A stretch of 64,000 bases of DNA from Geopsychrobacter electrodiphilus DSM 16401 (GCF_000384395.1 NZ_ARWE01000001.1:1178001-1242000), one strand, 5' to 3'. Counted from the stretch's first letter, positions 38,382 through 48,635 are shown. Notes: generated by a model not told the origin, from the sequence alone. Numbers and translations are program-made.

Positions 38382-39422
38382 ATGAATATCAGAAAACATA
38401 TTGAGAAGCGTGAAGCAATAAATCTTTCAGCATATGCTTGCCATAGTGTTAACTCTTTAGGTCGCTTGAAAATTGAACCTCTCTGTACAGTGAGAACCTT
38501 GTTTCAGCATGATCGCGACCGGATACTTCACTCTAAATCTTTTCGAAGGCTTAAACATAAAACACAGGTATTTCTATCTCCAGAGGGGGATCATTATCGG
38601 ACTCGGTTAACCCACACGCTGGAAGTTTCTCAGGTGGCCCGGACAGTAGCCAGGGCGCTGGAGCTTAATGAAGATTTAACTGAAGCGATTGCGCTCGGAC
38701 ATGATCTGGGACACACTCCTTTCGGGCATGCGGGGGAAAGGGTCCTTAACGAACTTATGCCTGGTGGGTTTCGGCATGTTGCACAGAGTTTGAGAGTTGT
38801 TGATTTTCTTGAAAAGGACGGAGAAGGCCTTAACCTGACTCACGAGGTGCGCGACGGCATCCTTCGTCACTCCAAGGGGCGGGGACCGTTGTTGGCACCT
38901 GAGGATGAATCGCGGGCTGGAACTCTGGAGGGGCAGATCGTGCGCCTCGCAGACATTATCGCTTATGTCAATCATGACCTGGATGATGCTATCCGTGGCG
39001 GTGTCATTATGGAGACCGATTTGCCCACCTCTATCGTCGGGGCGGTTGGTGACACGCATGCTCATCGGATAGGGCGTATGGTGAGCGACCTGATTGAACA
39101 GTCGATGGCCGTAGGGGGTTCTCGAATCTGTCTGTCTGAAGAGATGGATGAAGCCATCCGGGCACTCAGATCCTGGCTGTTTGAACGGGTGTATGAGTCT
39201 GATGCTGTTCATAGTGATTTCGTAAAGGCTTCGCGCATGTTACGCGAACTTTTTAATTTTTTCATCGATAACGAAGCCATTTTTTTACGGGAGGGTGGGC
39301 GACGTTACTCGAGCGATTCTCTGGAGGTTTCGGTCGCGGATTTCATTGCCGGGATGACAGATCGTTTTGCTTTGGCGCTTTACAGTCGCTTGTTTTTACC
39401 GCAACCTTGGAGACCGCTTTGA
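38382..39422 (+). CDS. dGTP triphosphohydrolase-like HD protein (346 aa)
   Basis: It belongs to the HD superfamily of deoxynucleoside triphosphate hydrolases. The metal site is visible as RTRLTHTLEVSQVARTVAR and GHDLGHTPFGHAGE, with FRRLKHKTQVF before it and ADIIAYVNHDLDDA later. The start at 38382 (MNIRKHIEKRE) is preferred over TTG at 38340 because family members begin near here. Its substrate (dGTP or another dNTP) cannot be told from sequence. Confidence 0.85.
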   Translation: MNIRKHIEKREAINLSAYACHSVNSLGRLKIEPLCTVRTLFQHDRDRILHSKSFRRLKHKTQVFLSPEGDHYRTRLTHTLEVSQVARTVARALELNEDLTEAIALGHDLGHTPFGHAGERVLNELMPGGFRHVAQSLRVVDFLEKDGEGLNLTHEVRDGILRHSKGRGPLLAPEDESRAGTLEGQIVRLADIIAYVNHDLDDAIRGGVIMETDLPTSIVGAVGDTHAHRIGRMVSDLIEQSMAVGGSRICLSEEMDEAIRALRSWLFERVYESDAVHSDFVKASRMLRELFNFFIDNEAIFLREGGRRYSSDSLEVSVADFIAGMTDRFALALYSRLFLPQPWRPL

Positions 39423-39458
39423 ATCGAGGTAACTCCTTGATTTTCCCAAGGTAAAAAC

Positions 39459-39487
39459 TTGACACTCTGAAAAGCGATATGCTAGCG
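39459..39487 (+). promoter_or_regulatory. Possible promoter before the CheW-like genes
   Basis: TTGACA at 39459-39464 followed 17 bases later by CTAGCG. The -10 is poor; TATGCT at 39478 has a better sequence but the wrong spacing. Confidence 0.35.
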
Positions 39488-39540
39488 TTAGCGCGTTTTC
39501 AGGCGCGGATTGAACCAATTTTCCTGACTGGCTTCAAGGT

Positions 39541-39975
39541 ATGGACGCAATCTCTCGTCGGCTACTATTTCGTATCGGAACGATAAGGTTCTGCCTCTAC
39601 CTTAATGAACTAATAGAGATTCGTAATCAGACCGATTCGTTGTACGAGTGTAGACAACCTGACTTCCCGTTGGTCACTGTTGACGCTTTCACTGTTGGAC
39701 AAGCGCAGATTCCTGTGGTCGAATTGTATGGCCGATTAAGTCTTCTGCCCGTCGAGGCAGAAAGCCTTTTGGTTTTGAGCAGTCTGGGTGGGCGTTGGGC
39801 GTTGGTTGTCGATCGGGTTGAAGGTTTTTGTTCGAAAGCTGAGATGAAAGACCTTCCTGTGCCCCCTCTTTTGCGCGTAGAGGGGTGGCGTTGCTTTCAA
39901 CGAATCAGTCTGTATCAAGGGGTTCCTTATTTATGTCTTGATCTGGATGCATGCTATGGCGGGGAGCCAGAGTGA
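39541..39975 (+). CDS. CheW-like protein, first of a pair (144 aa)
   Basis: A single CheW-type SH3-like domain is inferred: RLLFRIGTIRFCLYLNELIEIR, VVELYGRLSL and LVLSSLGGRWALVVDRVEGF match the two beta-barrel halves of CheW. No other domain. The next gene overlaps by 4 bases (GTGA) and encodes a second CheW-like protein. No chemoreceptor or CheA is present nearby, so the partner kinase must be elsewhere or the proteins act as stand-alone scaffolds. Confidence 0.6.
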   Translation: MDAISRRLLFRIGTIRFCLYLNELIEIRNQTDSLYECRQPDFPLVTVDAFTVGQAQIPVVELYGRLSLLPVEAESLLVLSSLGGRWALVVDRVEGFCSKAEMKDLPVPPLLRVEGWRCFQRISLYQGVPYLCLDLDACYGGEPE

Positions 39976-40388
39976 TCGAAAAGTTTGGTCTTTTCAGTCT
40001 TGCGGAACGCGGCTATGCTGTTCCGTTAGTTCGCTTGTTACGCGTACTTGATAGCCCAAGGTCTGAATTCATCCCTCTCATCCCGCAAGAGATGGCCGGG
40101 ATGGTAGTGGTTGATGATGAGATCATCCCTCTGGTCGAGTCAGCTTTGTTCCCCGGGGTCCCTGCAGGGAAGGCGCTGGCCGCGGAATTTAAGGTTCTGG
40201 TCGCTACTGAGTATGGTACCGTTGCTCTTCCTGCTGAAGGAACAATCGGAGTTGTTGCGGCAGATCGATGTGTGCTGGGTGCGGCAGAGAGATTTGCCGG
40301 TTTCTTGCCAGAGGCGATCAATTATCGCCGCAAGGAATATTTGGTGTTGGATGTAGACGCTTTTACTATGAGCCTGATTCGTCCCTGA
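39972..40388 (+). CDS. CheW-like protein, second of a pair (138 aa)
   Basis: The GTG at 39972 overlaps the previous stop and is preceded by GGGGAG; an in-frame ATG at 39951 is less likely. CheW-type motifs: FGLFSLAERGYAVPLVRLLRV, MAGMVVVDDEIIPLVES, KVLVATEYGTVALPAEGTIGVV. It is diverged from the first copy. It precedes a receiver-domain gene by 40 bases, so the three genes form a probable unit. Confidence 0.6.
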   Translation: MIEKFGLFSLAERGYAVPLVRLLRVLDSPRSEFIPLIPQEMAGMVVVDDEIIPLVESALFPGVPAGKALAAEFKVLVATEYGTVALPAEGTIGVVAADRCVLGAAERFAGFLPEAINYRRKEYLVLDVDAFTMSLIRP

Positions 40389-40428
40389 GCTTTATTCGGG
40401 GCATATACTTGGTGCGAGGAGTTCTCGA

Positions 40429-42120
40429 ATGTTGAAAAAGCTGCTTCTGGCCGATGACAGTCTGACGATCCAGAAGGTTGTCGGAATTGTTTTCGCTAAT
40501 CTGAACTATCAACTTCTGATCGCCGACAACGGTGATGAGGCCCTTGCTCTGGCGCGCAAGGAATTTCCGGACCTGGTCATTGCTGATATTGGTATGCCGG
40601 GGAAGGATGGACTTGAACTCTGTCGAGATATAAAAAACGATCCCGGCTTAAGTCAAATTCCGGTCCTCCTGCTACCCGGTACTTTCGAGAACTTTGATGA
40701 AAAGAAAGCTCTTGCTGCTGGTGCTGATGGCTGGTTAACTAAGCCTTTTGAATCTCAATCCCTGATTACGAAAGTTGAAGATCTTCTCGCTGCGGCTTCT
40801 GCTCAGGCGCCGTCAATGGCAACTGCGGCAATGGTGTCCGACCAACCTGTTGCGTTTGAGGATACTATTGCTGAGGATGAGGAGAAAGGTCAGACGTTTG
40901 AATCTGTCGGCTTTGATGCTCCTGATTTTTTTGAAGATGAATCGGTCAGTTTCGAGACGCCTGAGCCTTTCGCGGTTGAAGCACCCCCAGAGCTTGAAAC
41001 CTTTGATTCTCCTGACGCGGAAAACATTAACCCCCTTGATGAGCTCAGTTCTGCGGCAGACAATATCGTCAGTTTTGCCTCACCAGAACCTGCGTCGGTG
41101 GCTACGCCGATCAATTTTGATATCCCTGCTGTCGAGGAATCATCTTCAGATGCCGGAGATGATATCTGGGATGCAGTGACCTTCGAAGAAGAGGATCTTC
41201 GTTCCGAGATCAACTCACTTTCAATCGCGGACGAAAAGGTTGACGATCTGATCTCTTTTGATACCCCGGCAGAGATTGAGTCCGCCCCGGTTGACGAGGA
41301 TCCCGCCCTGGTTGACGAGGAACCGACCCTGGTTGACGAGGAACCGACCCTGGTTGAAGAAGAACCCGCTCTGGTGGAAGAGGAGCCCGCCCTGGTTGAA
41401 GAGGAGCCCGCCCTGGTTGAAGAGGAGCCCGCCCTGGTTGAAGAGGAGCCCGCCATGGTTGAAGAGGAGCCCGCCCTGGTTGAAGAGGAGCCCGCCCTGG
41501 TTGAAGAGGAGCCCGCCCTGGTTGAAGAGGAGCCCGCCCTGGTTGAAGAGGAACCCGCTCTGGTCGAAGAGGAACCAGCTCTGGTTGACGAGGATCTTGA
41601 CGATGACATCCTCGAACTCGGTGAAGAGGATATTTTCGAGCTTGAGGATGATGCCGTTATCGAAGAGAGTTCAGCCGATTTACCAGCGAGTACTCCGGAC
41701 GATTTCGAATTCCCTGATTCTCCGGTGGAGACGATTGTTGATTTTGCGGCCCCGAGCCATGTCGAACCGGTGGCCGAGGTTGAGCCTGCAGCAGTCGAGG
41801 TCTCTGGTGATATAGTGTCGGAATTCCCTGACTATGAGGACGCTTTTGAAGAGAACCTTGACGATGAGTTTGCGTTCTCAGACGAGCCAAGTCTTATAGA
41901 TAAGGTTGATACTCCTGCCCCTGACACTGATCAGATTGCAGCCCAGTTGGCGAAACTTGATCCTTCTGTCCTTGAAGATATTGTTAAACGGGTCGCTGGC
42001 CCTGTTATCGAGAGACTCGCAACTCGGATGCTCGAAGAGATTATATGGGAGGTCGTGCCGGACTTGGCCGAAAGCATGATCAAGGACGAGATCCGCAAAA
42101 TCAAAGATGGAGCGGCTTGA
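40429..42120 (+). CDS. Receiver-domain protein with acidic tandem repeats and a conserved C-terminal helix (563 aa)
   Basis: Residues 1-120 are a response-regulator receiver: D9-D10, phosphoacceptor D53, KPFESQSLI. Residues 140-510 are an acidic, proline-containing linker with 14 repeats of the type VEEEPAL (288-385). The C-terminal ~60 residues (LEDIVKRVAGPVIERLATRM then EVVPDLAESMIKDEIRKIK) look like a helical oligomerisation domain. The layout (receiver, Pro/Glu-rich linker, C-terminal helix) recalls polar scaffold proteins such as Myxococcus RomR or the PopZ-type C-terminus; this is architecture only. CheW-like genes precede it. Confidence 0.65.
   Translation: MLKKLLLADDSLTIQKVVGIVFANLNYQLLIADNGDEALALARKEFPDLVIADIGMPGKDGLELCRDIKNDPGLSQIPVLLLPGTFENFDEKKALAAGADGWLTKPFESQSLITKVEDLLAAASAQAPSMATAAMVSDQPVAFEDTIAEDEEKGQTFESVGFDAPDFFEDESVSFETPEPFAVEAPPELETFDSPDAENINPLDELSSAADNIVSFASPEPASVATPINFDIPAVEESSSDAGDDIWDAVTFEEEDLRSEINSLSIADEKVDDLISFDTPAEIESAPVDEDPALVDEEPTLVDEEPTLVEEEPALVEEEPALVEEEPALVEEEPALVEEEPAMVEEEPALVEEEPALVEEEPALVEEEPALVEEEPALVEEEPALVDEDLDDDILELGEEDIFELEDDAVIEESSADLPASTPDDFEFPDSPVETIVDFAAPSHVEPVAEVEPAAVEVSGDIVSEFPDYEDAFEENLDDEFAFSDEPSLIDKVDTPAPDTDQIAAQLAKLDPSVLEDIVKRVAGPVIERLATRMLEEIIWEVVPDLAESMIKDEIRKIKDGAA
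41290..41583 (+). repeat. 21-bp in-frame tandem repeat, 14 copies
   Basis: Fourteen contiguous units of consensus GTTGAAGAGGAGCCCGCCCTG (a 21-base unit coding VEEEPAL), nearly identical in copies 5-12 and more diverged at both ends; a degenerate 15th unit follows. The pattern suggests expansion from the centre. Confidence 0.95.
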
Positions 42121-42160
42121 CCTTCCCGGTGAACTGAACAGCTAAGCTGAACACCCCGGG

Positions 42161-42205
42161 GGGGGAAGACAGAACAATATATCTTGTTCTGTCTTCCCCC
42201 TTTGT
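42161..42205 (+). terminator. Terminator after the acidic-repeat receiver gene
   Basis: 16-bp perfect stem (42161-42176 with 42185-42200), 8-base loop, then TTTGT. Confidence 0.8.
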
Positions 42206-42262
42206 CGTATCTGCCCGGCACAACTTGAATGATTGCCGGGCAAAATAATATGAGGATAAACA

Positions 42263-44926
42263 GTGCAAATGGATAAATTACCCAAGGGGTACGAGCCCCA
42301 GCAGGTTGAACAGAAATGGTATCAGCATTGGGAAGCAAACGGATATTTTCGCGCCGATGAAAACTCATCATTGCCTCCCTATTCGATCGTTATTCCGCCT
42401 CCGAATGTTACTGGTGTCCTGCATATGGGACATGCCCTGAATAACACCCTGCAGGATATTTTGTGTCGCTGGAAGCGGATGACGGGACACGAAGTTCTAT
42501 GGATGCCAGGGACCGATCATGCCGGGATTGCAACCCAGAATGTAGTTGAGAGGCAACTCGCCAGCGAAGGTCTCGATCGACATCAACTCGGTCGTGAGAA
42601 GTTTGTTGAGCGTGTCTGGAAATGGCGTGAAGAATCTGGCGGTCAAATTATCAATCAACTCAAGTGTCTCGGTGCGTCCTGTGACTGGGAACGTGAGCGT
42701 TTCACCATGGATGAGGGGTTGTCTAAAGCAGTACGTGAAGTCTTCGTCCACCTCTACGAAGATGGACTTATCTATCGCGCTAATCGTTTGATCAACTGGT
42801 GCCCACGTTGCCATACCGCCCTGTCTGACCTGGAAGTCGAGCACGAAGATAAAAAGGGCCATCTCTGGCACCTGCGTTATCCTGTCGTCGGAACTGATCG
42901 GGTGCTTATTGTTGCTACGACCCGACCCGAAACCATGCTGGGTGATACCGCGGTTGCTGTTCATCCCGAAGATGAACGATATGCCGACCTGATCGGAAAA
43001 ACGGTCAAGTTGCCATTTACAGATCGAGAAATCCCGGTTATCGCCGATGAATATGTTGATCGCACCTTCGGGTCAGGAGCGGTTAAAATCACCCCGGCAC
43101 ATGATTTTAACGATTTCGAAATTGGCAAGCGCCATAATCTTGAAGTGATCAATGTCCTTGATGAGTCGGGGAATATCAACGAGAACGGCGGAGACTATCA
43201 AGGGCTTGATCGTTCGGTTGCACGAGGGAAAATCGTCGAAGATCTTGAACGACTGGGCCTGTTGGAGAAAATTGATGACTATGCCAACGCTGTCGGGGAA
43301 TGCTACCGCTGCAGAACAGTCATCGAGCCTTATATGAGCAAGCAGTGGTATGTGGCCGTCGCCCCGTTGGCGGAGAAAGCAATCGAAGCGGTTGAGAGCG
43401 GCAAGACTAAGGTTCTGCCCGCGCAGTGGGAGAAAACCTACTTCGAGTGGATGAATAATATTCAAGACTGGTGTGTGAGCCGCCAGATCTGGTGGGGTCA
43501 CCGCATTCCCGCCTGGTTCTGTGACGATTGTGGTGAAATTACCGTCAGTCGGGAAGACGCCAGCGTCTGTTGCTATTGCGGCTCTGCTGCTCTGCAGCAG
43601 GAAACCGATGTCCTCGATACCTGGTTCTCATCGGCGCTCTGGCCGTTTTCGACCATGGGCTGGCCAGAAAATACCACCGTCCTCGAGAAGTTCTACCCGA
43701 CCTCCTGCCTGGTGACCGGTTTTGATATCCTCTTCTTCTGGGTTGCGCGCATGATGATGATGGGGATCAAGTTTATGGATGTGGTCCCCTTCAATGAGGT
43801 CTATATCCATGCCCTGGTGCGCGATGCACAGGGGCAGAAGATGAGTAAGAGTAAGGGGAACGTTATCGACCCCCTGACCGTGGTCGATGAATATGGTGCG
43901 GATGCCTTCCGCTTTACTTTAGCGGCCTTCGCTGCGATGGGGCGTGATATCAAGTTGTCGACCGATCGTATCGGGGGCTATCGCAACTTCATTAACAAAC
44001 TCTGGAATGCCAGTCGTTTTGCCTTGATGAACCTGGAAGAATTCGATCCTGCTTCTTCTACCTTGTCCGATTATGAACTGAGCCTGGCCGACCAATGGAT
44101 TATTGATCGTTTTAATCGCGCCGCGGTCGAGGTGGACAGCTGTCTGGCCAACTATAAGTTTAATGATGCTGCGAGTGCGCTCTACTCTTTTACCTGGCAT
44201 GAGTTCTGTGACTGGTATGTTGAGCTTGCCAAGGACAGCCTCTATGGAGACGACCAGTTAGCAAAACGGCGAGTCCAATTGGTTCTCTATACCGTCCTCG
44301 AAGGGTTATTGCGCTTGTTGCATCCGTTTATTCCGTTTGTGACGGAGGAGATCTGGCAGGCCCTGCCAGGGGTGAGGTCGACAGAGACGATCATGCGCGC
44401 GACCTTCCCCTCTTGCCTCAATGGACAGACCAATGCCGAGGCTGTGGCGCGAATGGATCTGGTCATGGAGGTCGTTAAAGCTATCCGAAATATCCGTGGC
44501 GAACTTGATGTTCCTCCCGGCCGCAAGATTGCAGTCAGTCTCGACTGCCGGAGTCGGCAAACCGCTGAGGCAATTATTGAAGGGGAGCGTTATATCTGTT
44601 CTCTGGCCAGGGTCGAAAGCCTGATTGTCGGCGTTGGCATTGAACGCCCGGCTGAATCAGCAACGCAGGTTGCGGGCGACGTTGAAGTATTAATTCCCCT
44701 GGCGGGGTTGATCGATCTGGCTGAAGAGAAAGAGCGTCTGGAGAAAGAGATCGCCAAGGTTCAGAAAGATGTTGATTTCTTCTTCGCTAAGCTCTCGAAC
44801 GAAAAATTTATCGCCAACGCCCCTCCGCAGGTGCTTGAGAAAGACAGGGCAAAATTATTATCGACTCAGGAAAAACTAAAAGTCCTCCAGCAGGGGCTTG
44901 CACGAATCTGTAGCCTCATGGTCTGA
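42263..44926 (+). CDS. valS: Valyl-tRNA synthetase
   Basis: It charges tRNA(Val). The 887-residue product has the HIGH-type motif in PPPNVTGVLHMGHALNN and KMSKS in GQKMSKSKGNVIDP, plus the editing domain (ATTRPETMLGDTAVAVHP). Cys pairs (CDDCGEITV and CCYCGSAAL) may bind zinc. The C-terminal coiled coil (LAEEKERLEKEIAKVQ) is typical. The GTG at 42263 has better GAGG spacing than the ATG at 42269. Confidence 0.95.
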   Translation: MQMDKLPKGYEPQQVEQKWYQHWEANGYFRADENSSLPPYSIVIPPPNVTGVLHMGHALNNTLQDILCRWKRMTGHEVLWMPGTDHAGIATQNVVERQLASEGLDRHQLGREKFVERVWKWREESGGQIINQLKCLGASCDWERERFTMDEGLSKAVREVFVHLYEDGLIYRANRLINWCPRCHTALSDLEVEHEDKKGHLWHLRYPVVGTDRVLIVATTRPETMLGDTAVAVHPEDERYADLIGKTVKLPFTDREIPVIADEYVDRTFGSGAVKITPAHDFNDFEIGKRHNLEVINVLDESGNINENGGDYQGLDRSVARGKIVEDLERLGLLEKIDDYANAVGECYRCRTVIEPYMSKQWYVAVAPLAEKAIEAVESGKTKVLPAQWEKTYFEWMNNIQDWCVSRQIWWGHRIPAWFCDDCGEITVSREDASVCCYCGSAALQQETDVLDTWFSSALWPFSTMGWPENTTVLEKFYPTSCLVTGFDILFFWVARMMMMGIKFMDVVPFNEVYIHALVRDAQGQKMSKSKGNVIDPLTVVDEYGADAFRFTLAAFAAMGRDIKLSTDRIGGYRNFINKLWNASRFALMNLEEFDPASSTLSDYELSLADQWIIDRFNRAAVEVDSCLANYKFNDAASALYSFTWHEFCDWYVELAKDSLYGDDQLAKRRVQLVLYTVLEGLLRLLHPFIPFVTEEIWQALPGVRSTETIMRATFPSCLNGQTNAEAVARMDLVMEVVKAIRNIRGELDVPPGRKIAVSLDCRSRQTAEAIIEGERYICSLARVESLIVGVGIERPAESATQVAGDVEVLIPLAGLIDLAEEKERLEKEIAKVQKDVDFFFAKLSNEKFIANAPPQVLEKDRAKLLSTQEKLKVLQQGLARICSLMV

Positions 44927-45273
44927 TCTTATGTTCAATTAGAAATCGCATATCTTGGTGAATTGAGCTTTTATTTTATAACGATGTTTAGTATACAGTA
45001 TACGCTTCAATACATTGTAAGCTTGTTGAGCCTATCCGGGGGATTTGACCGGGTTAACTAATTTTCATTCGCTGCGCTCCTCCTTTTATGAAGAGATTCT
45101 GTCCATGAGCAGGAGGAAGTGAAGCTGGCGCGGTCCGCCAGCAGTCAGTCGAGACTCAACTTCAGGAGGAAACAGCTTAAATGGGTATGAGTCGCCCGGA
45201 TTTTGCGCAGCGGTTGGGTTGAAGGGCCAGGCTCTTCGATCGGCAATCATTCACTTTTTTGAGGGATTGAATT
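44927..45273 (+). promoter_or_regulatory. 347-base region upstream of frdC with operator-like and leader elements
   Basis: GTATAC-A-GTATAC at 44991-45003 is a near-perfect palindrome like GntR-family operators. A 7-bp hairpin occupies 45124-45142. A strong ribosome site (AGGAGGA, 45164-45170) precedes a 13-codon ORF at 45181-45222. No further gene is seen. Confidence 0.5.
45181..45222 (+). CDS. Possible 13-residue leader peptide before frdC
   Basis: ATG at 45181 with AGGAGGA 10 bases upstream; product MGMSRPDFAQRLG, then TGA. The strong ribosome site makes translation plausible. It has no known family, and could also be chance. Confidence 0.3.
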   Translation: MGMSRPDFAQRLG

Positions 45274-45951
45274 ATGCATTTACTACAAAGTACTGTGGGA
45301 CGAAAGATTCTGATGGCGGTGACCGGCCTGCTCTTGGTCGGGTTCGTGACTGTCCACCTGCTCGGCAATCTGTCAATTTTTGCCGGGCCTGACGGCATCA
45401 ATGCCTATGCCGTACATTTGCACAGCCTGGGGGCTCTGGTCTGGGTTTTTCGCCTGATCATGTTGGTTCTCTTCGCGGTACACATCACCTTAGGTGTACA
45501 ATTATCTCTGGAGAACCGTACCGCCAATCCGATCAATTATTCGATCAAAAGCCGGATGAAGACCACCTTCTCCAGCGAATCGATGCTCTACACCGGGCTC
45601 ATTTTGCTCGCTTTTTTGATCTACCATCTGCTGCACTTTACTCTACAGATTACCAATCCAGAGATTTCGGCGCATAACCTGCCGCTCGATGCCATGATGC
45701 GTCCGGATGTCTTCACTATGGTGGTCTTAAGCTTCCAGAAGGTTTTTATTTCGCTGGTCTATATTGTTGGAATGATTGCCCTGTTTCTTCATCTGACCCA
45801 TGGACTTTCAAGCTTTGTACAGACATTCGGTTTGAATAATGGCCCCAGCCTGGAAAAGGTCTCTCTCTGCGGTAAACTTCTCGCGGTCGGTTACCTTTTG
45901 GCTTATGTCGCTATTCCTGTTTTTATCCTTGCTCGCTTTGTGAACATTTAG
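45274..45951 (+). CDS. frdC: Succinate dehydrogenase/fumarate reductase cytochrome b subunit
   Basis: A 225-residue, five-helix membrane anchor of the succinate:quinone reductase. It begins [21 protein letters not shown]; His residues in helices ([38 protein letters not shown]) are the probable heme b ligands. It is single and large, like the dihaem FrdC of epsilon/deltaproteobacteria. frdA starts 10 bases later. Confidence 0.9.
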   Translation: MHLLQSTVGRKILMAVTGLLLVGFVTVHLLGNLSIFAGPDGINAYAVHLHSLGALVWVFRLIMLVLFAVHITLGVQLSLENRTANPINYSIKSRMKTTFSSESMLYTGLILLAFLIYHLLHFTLQITNPEISAHNLPLDAMMRPDVFTMVVLSFQKVFISLVYIVGMIALFLHLTHGLSSFVQTFGLNNGPSLEKVSLCGKLLAVGYLLAYVAIPVFILARFVNI

Positions 45952-45961
45952 GGGGTTTATT

Positions 45962-47878
45962 GTGATTCTCGACGGAAAAACACCCACTGGTCCTATTGAA
46001 AAAACTTGGGATAAGCACCGTTTCGATATGAAACTGGTCAATCCCTCCAATAAACGTAAATTCAAGATTCTGGTTGTCGGTACCGGCCTCGCCGGTGGCG
46101 CTGCAGCGGCCTCTCTTGGTGAGCTTGGCTATAATGTTGAAGCCTTCTGCTATCAGGATAGTTCGCGTCGCGCTCACTCGATTGCGGCTCAGGGCGGGAT
46201 CAACGCGGCCAAGAACTATCCGAACGATGGTGACAGTATCTATCGTCTCTTTTATGACACCATCAAAGGTGGTGACTTCCGGGCCCGCGAGGCTGACGTC
46301 TGGCGTTTGTCTCAGGTCTCGAACAATATTATCGACCAGTGTGTCGCTCAGGGCGTGCCCTTTGCTCGCGACTATGCCGGTTATCTGGATAATCGTTCTT
46401 TTGGTGGTGCTCAGGTTTCTCGGACCTTCTTCGCCCGTGGGCAGACAGGTCAGCAACTGCTTCTAGGTGCATATTCTGCGTTGTCCCGTCAGGTTAAGGC
46501 CGGTACCGTCACCATGAACGAGCGGACTGAGATGCTTGACCTGGTTGTTGTGGACGGTGTCGCCAAGGGGATTACCTGTCGCGATATGATCACCGGAGAA
46601 ATTAAATCTTTTTGGGGAGATGCCGTTATTCTGGCAACCGGTGGCTATGTAAATGTTTTCTATCTGTCGACCAATGCCATGGGCTGTAGTGTCACGGCCG
46701 CTTGGAAAGCCGCTAAAAAAGGCGCCTTCATGGCTAACCCCTGCTACACGCAGATCCATCCGACCTGTATCCCGCAGACCGGTGATCATCAGTCGAAACT
46801 GACCCTGATGTCCGAGTCTCTGCGAAATGATGGCCGCTGCTGGGTACCCAAGAAAAAGGAGGATTGCGATAAGGCTCCAGGCGATGTCGCTGAAGAAGAT
46901 CGTGACTACTATCTTGAACGGAAATACCCATCATTCGGCAACCTGGCTCCACGCGATATCGCATCACGTGCGGCAAAGGAGCAGTGTGATGATGAGCGTG
47001 GCGTTGGACCAGGAAAACGCGGTGTTTACCTTGATTACGCTACGGCTATCGGACGCGTTGGTGAGCACACTATCAAGGAGCGTTACGGCAATCTCTTTGA
47101 AATGTATGAAAAAATTACCGATGAGAACGCCTACAAGCGTCCGATGCGGATCTACCCGGCACCGCACTACGCCATGGGTGGGCTCTGGGTTGACTACAAC
47201 CTGATGAGCAACGTCCCAGGTCTGTTTGTACTAGGTGAGGCAAACTTCTCGGTTCACGGGGCAAACCGCCTCGGTGCCTCGGCTCTGATGCAGGGTCTGG
47301 CCGATGGTTACTTCGTCATTCCTTACACCATCGCGGGTTATCTGGCGACGGTAAAACCTGGTGTAATCACTGACGAACACCCGGCGTTCAAGGAGTCGAA
47401 AGAGCAGGTTCAGGCAGATATTGATAAAATGCTCAATATCAAAGGCAAGAAGACTGTTAGTGAACTACATCGTGAACTCGGCAAGGTCATGTGGGAAGAT
47501 GTGGGCATGGCTCGCAGCGAAGTTAGTCTTAAGCACGCTCTGCAACGTATTCCGGAAATTCGTGAAGAGTTCTGGAATAACGTCAATGTCAGCGGGACAG
47601 GGACTGAATTGAATCAGCAACTTGAAAACGCCGGCCGGTTGGCGGATTTCCTCGAATTCGGTGAAATCCTTGCGACCGACGCCTTGCACCGTGAAGAGTC
47701 CTGCGGTGGGCATTTCCGAACCGAGCACCAGACCGATGATGGTGAAGCGACGCGTGATGATGAGAACTTCGCTTACGTTGGGGCCTGGGAGTTCAAGGGG
47801 AACGACAAGGCCCCTGAGCTGCACAAGGAACCGCTGAAGTTTGACAATATACATCTTGCCGTGAGGAGCTATAAATAA
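45962..47878 (+). CDS. frdA: Succinate dehydrogenase/fumarate reductase flavoprotein subunit
   Basis: The GTG start gives 638 residues. FAD binding: [20 protein letters not shown] and covalent-flavin region [16 protein letters not shown]. The substrate motifs ([24 protein letters not shown]) are present. It catalyses succinate oxidation or fumarate reduction with FrdB and FrdC. The stop overlaps frdB (TAATG). Confidence 0.95.
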   Translation: MILDGKTPTGPIEKTWDKHRFDMKLVNPSNKRKFKILVVGTGLAGGAAAASLGELGYNVEAFCYQDSSRRAHSIAAQGGINAAKNYPNDGDSIYRLFYDTIKGGDFRAREADVWRLSQVSNNIIDQCVAQGVPFARDYAGYLDNRSFGGAQVSRTFFARGQTGQQLLLGAYSALSRQVKAGTVTMNERTEMLDLVVVDGVAKGITCRDMITGEIKSFWGDAVILATGGYVNVFYLSTNAMGCSVTAAWKAAKKGAFMANPCYTQIHPTCIPQTGDHQSKLTLMSESLRNDGRCWVPKKKEDCDKAPGDVAEEDRDYYLERKYPSFGNLAPRDIASRAAKEQCDDERGVGPGKRGVYLDYATAIGRVGEHTIKERYGNLFEMYEKITDENAYKRPMRIYPAPHYAMGGLWVDYNLMSNVPGLFVLGEANFSVHGANRLGASALMQGLADGYFVIPYTIAGYLATVKPGVITDEHPAFKESKEQVQADIDKMLNIKGKKTVSELHRELGKVMWEDVGMARSEVSLKHALQRIPEIREEFWNNVNVSGTGTELNQQLENAGRLADFLEFGEILATDALHREESCGGHFRTEHQTDDGEATRDDENFAYVGAWEFKGNDKAPELHKEPLKFDNIHLAVRSYK

Positions 47879-48618
47879 TGAATCTTACACTTCACGTTTG
47901 GCGCCAGGCCGGGCCTAAAGATAAAGGGACACTTGAAACCTATCCTGCCAAGGATGTCAGTGCTGACATGTCTTTCCTTGAGATGCTCGATGAGGTCAAT
48001 GAAGGTCTGATTAAATCGGGCAAACAGGCAATAGTCTTCGATCACGACTGCCGCGAGGGGATCTGCGGTATGTGTTCACAGGTTATCAATGGCAAACCTC
48101 ATGGTGGTCAGGATCGCACCACTGTTTGTCAGTTGCATATGCGTTCGTTCAAGGATGGCGATGAAATTTTCATCGAGCCCTGGCGCGCCCGTGCTTTCCC
48201 GGTGATCAAAGACTTGATTGTTGACCGCACCGCTCTCGACACCATCATGCAGGCTGGGGGCTATGTCTCCTGCCATACCGGAGGAGTGCCTGACGGTAAC
48301 GCCCACCCGATTGGTAAGCCGGTTGCTGATTATGCCATGGACGCCGCTGAATGTATCGGTTGTGGAGCCTGCGTAGCGGGTTGCCCTAACAGTTCGGCGA
48401 TGCTTTTCACCAGTGCCAAGGTGGCTCAACTTGCGGTTCTTCCGCAGGGTCAGCACGAAGCCAAGGCCCGGGTCAAGAACATGACCGACACGTTGCAGGC
48501 TGCCGGCTTCGGTAACTGCAGCAATCACCTTGAATGCGAAGCGTCCTGTCCCAAGGGGATCAGCGTTAAGTTTATTGCCAAACTCAACCGCGAGTACATC
48601 AAGACGATTGCTGGTTGA
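47878..48618 (+). CDS. frdB: Succinate dehydrogenase/fumarate reductase iron-sulfur subunit
   Basis: The 246-residue product has a plant-type [2Fe-2S] site ([20 protein letters not shown]) and two ferredoxin-like cysteine clusters ([14 protein letters not shown], then [14 protein letters not shown]). It passes electrons between FrdA and the cytochrome b. Last gene of the frdCAB unit; a strong terminator follows. Confidence 0.95.
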   Translation: MNLTLHVWRQAGPKDKGTLETYPAKDVSADMSFLEMLDEVNEGLIKSGKQAIVFDHDCREGICGMCSQVINGKPHGGQDRTTVCQLHMRSFKDGDEIFIEPWRARAFPVIKDLIVDRTALDTIMQAGGYVSCHTGGVPDGNAHPIGKPVADYAMDAAECIGCGACVAGCPNSSAMLFTSAKVAQLAVLPQGQHEAKARVKNMTDTLQAAGFGNCSNHLECEASCPKGISVKFIAKLNREYIKTIAG

Positions 48619-48635
48619 ATTGAAAATCACTGATG

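Noticed and set aside
41290-41583. CRISPR-like periodicity
   Set aside because: Units are contiguous with no spacers and stay in frame, so this is a protein repeat.
40890-41609. Antisense frame with serine/threonine repeats
   Set aside because: It is a mirror of the 21-bp array in the receiver gene and has no ribosome site.
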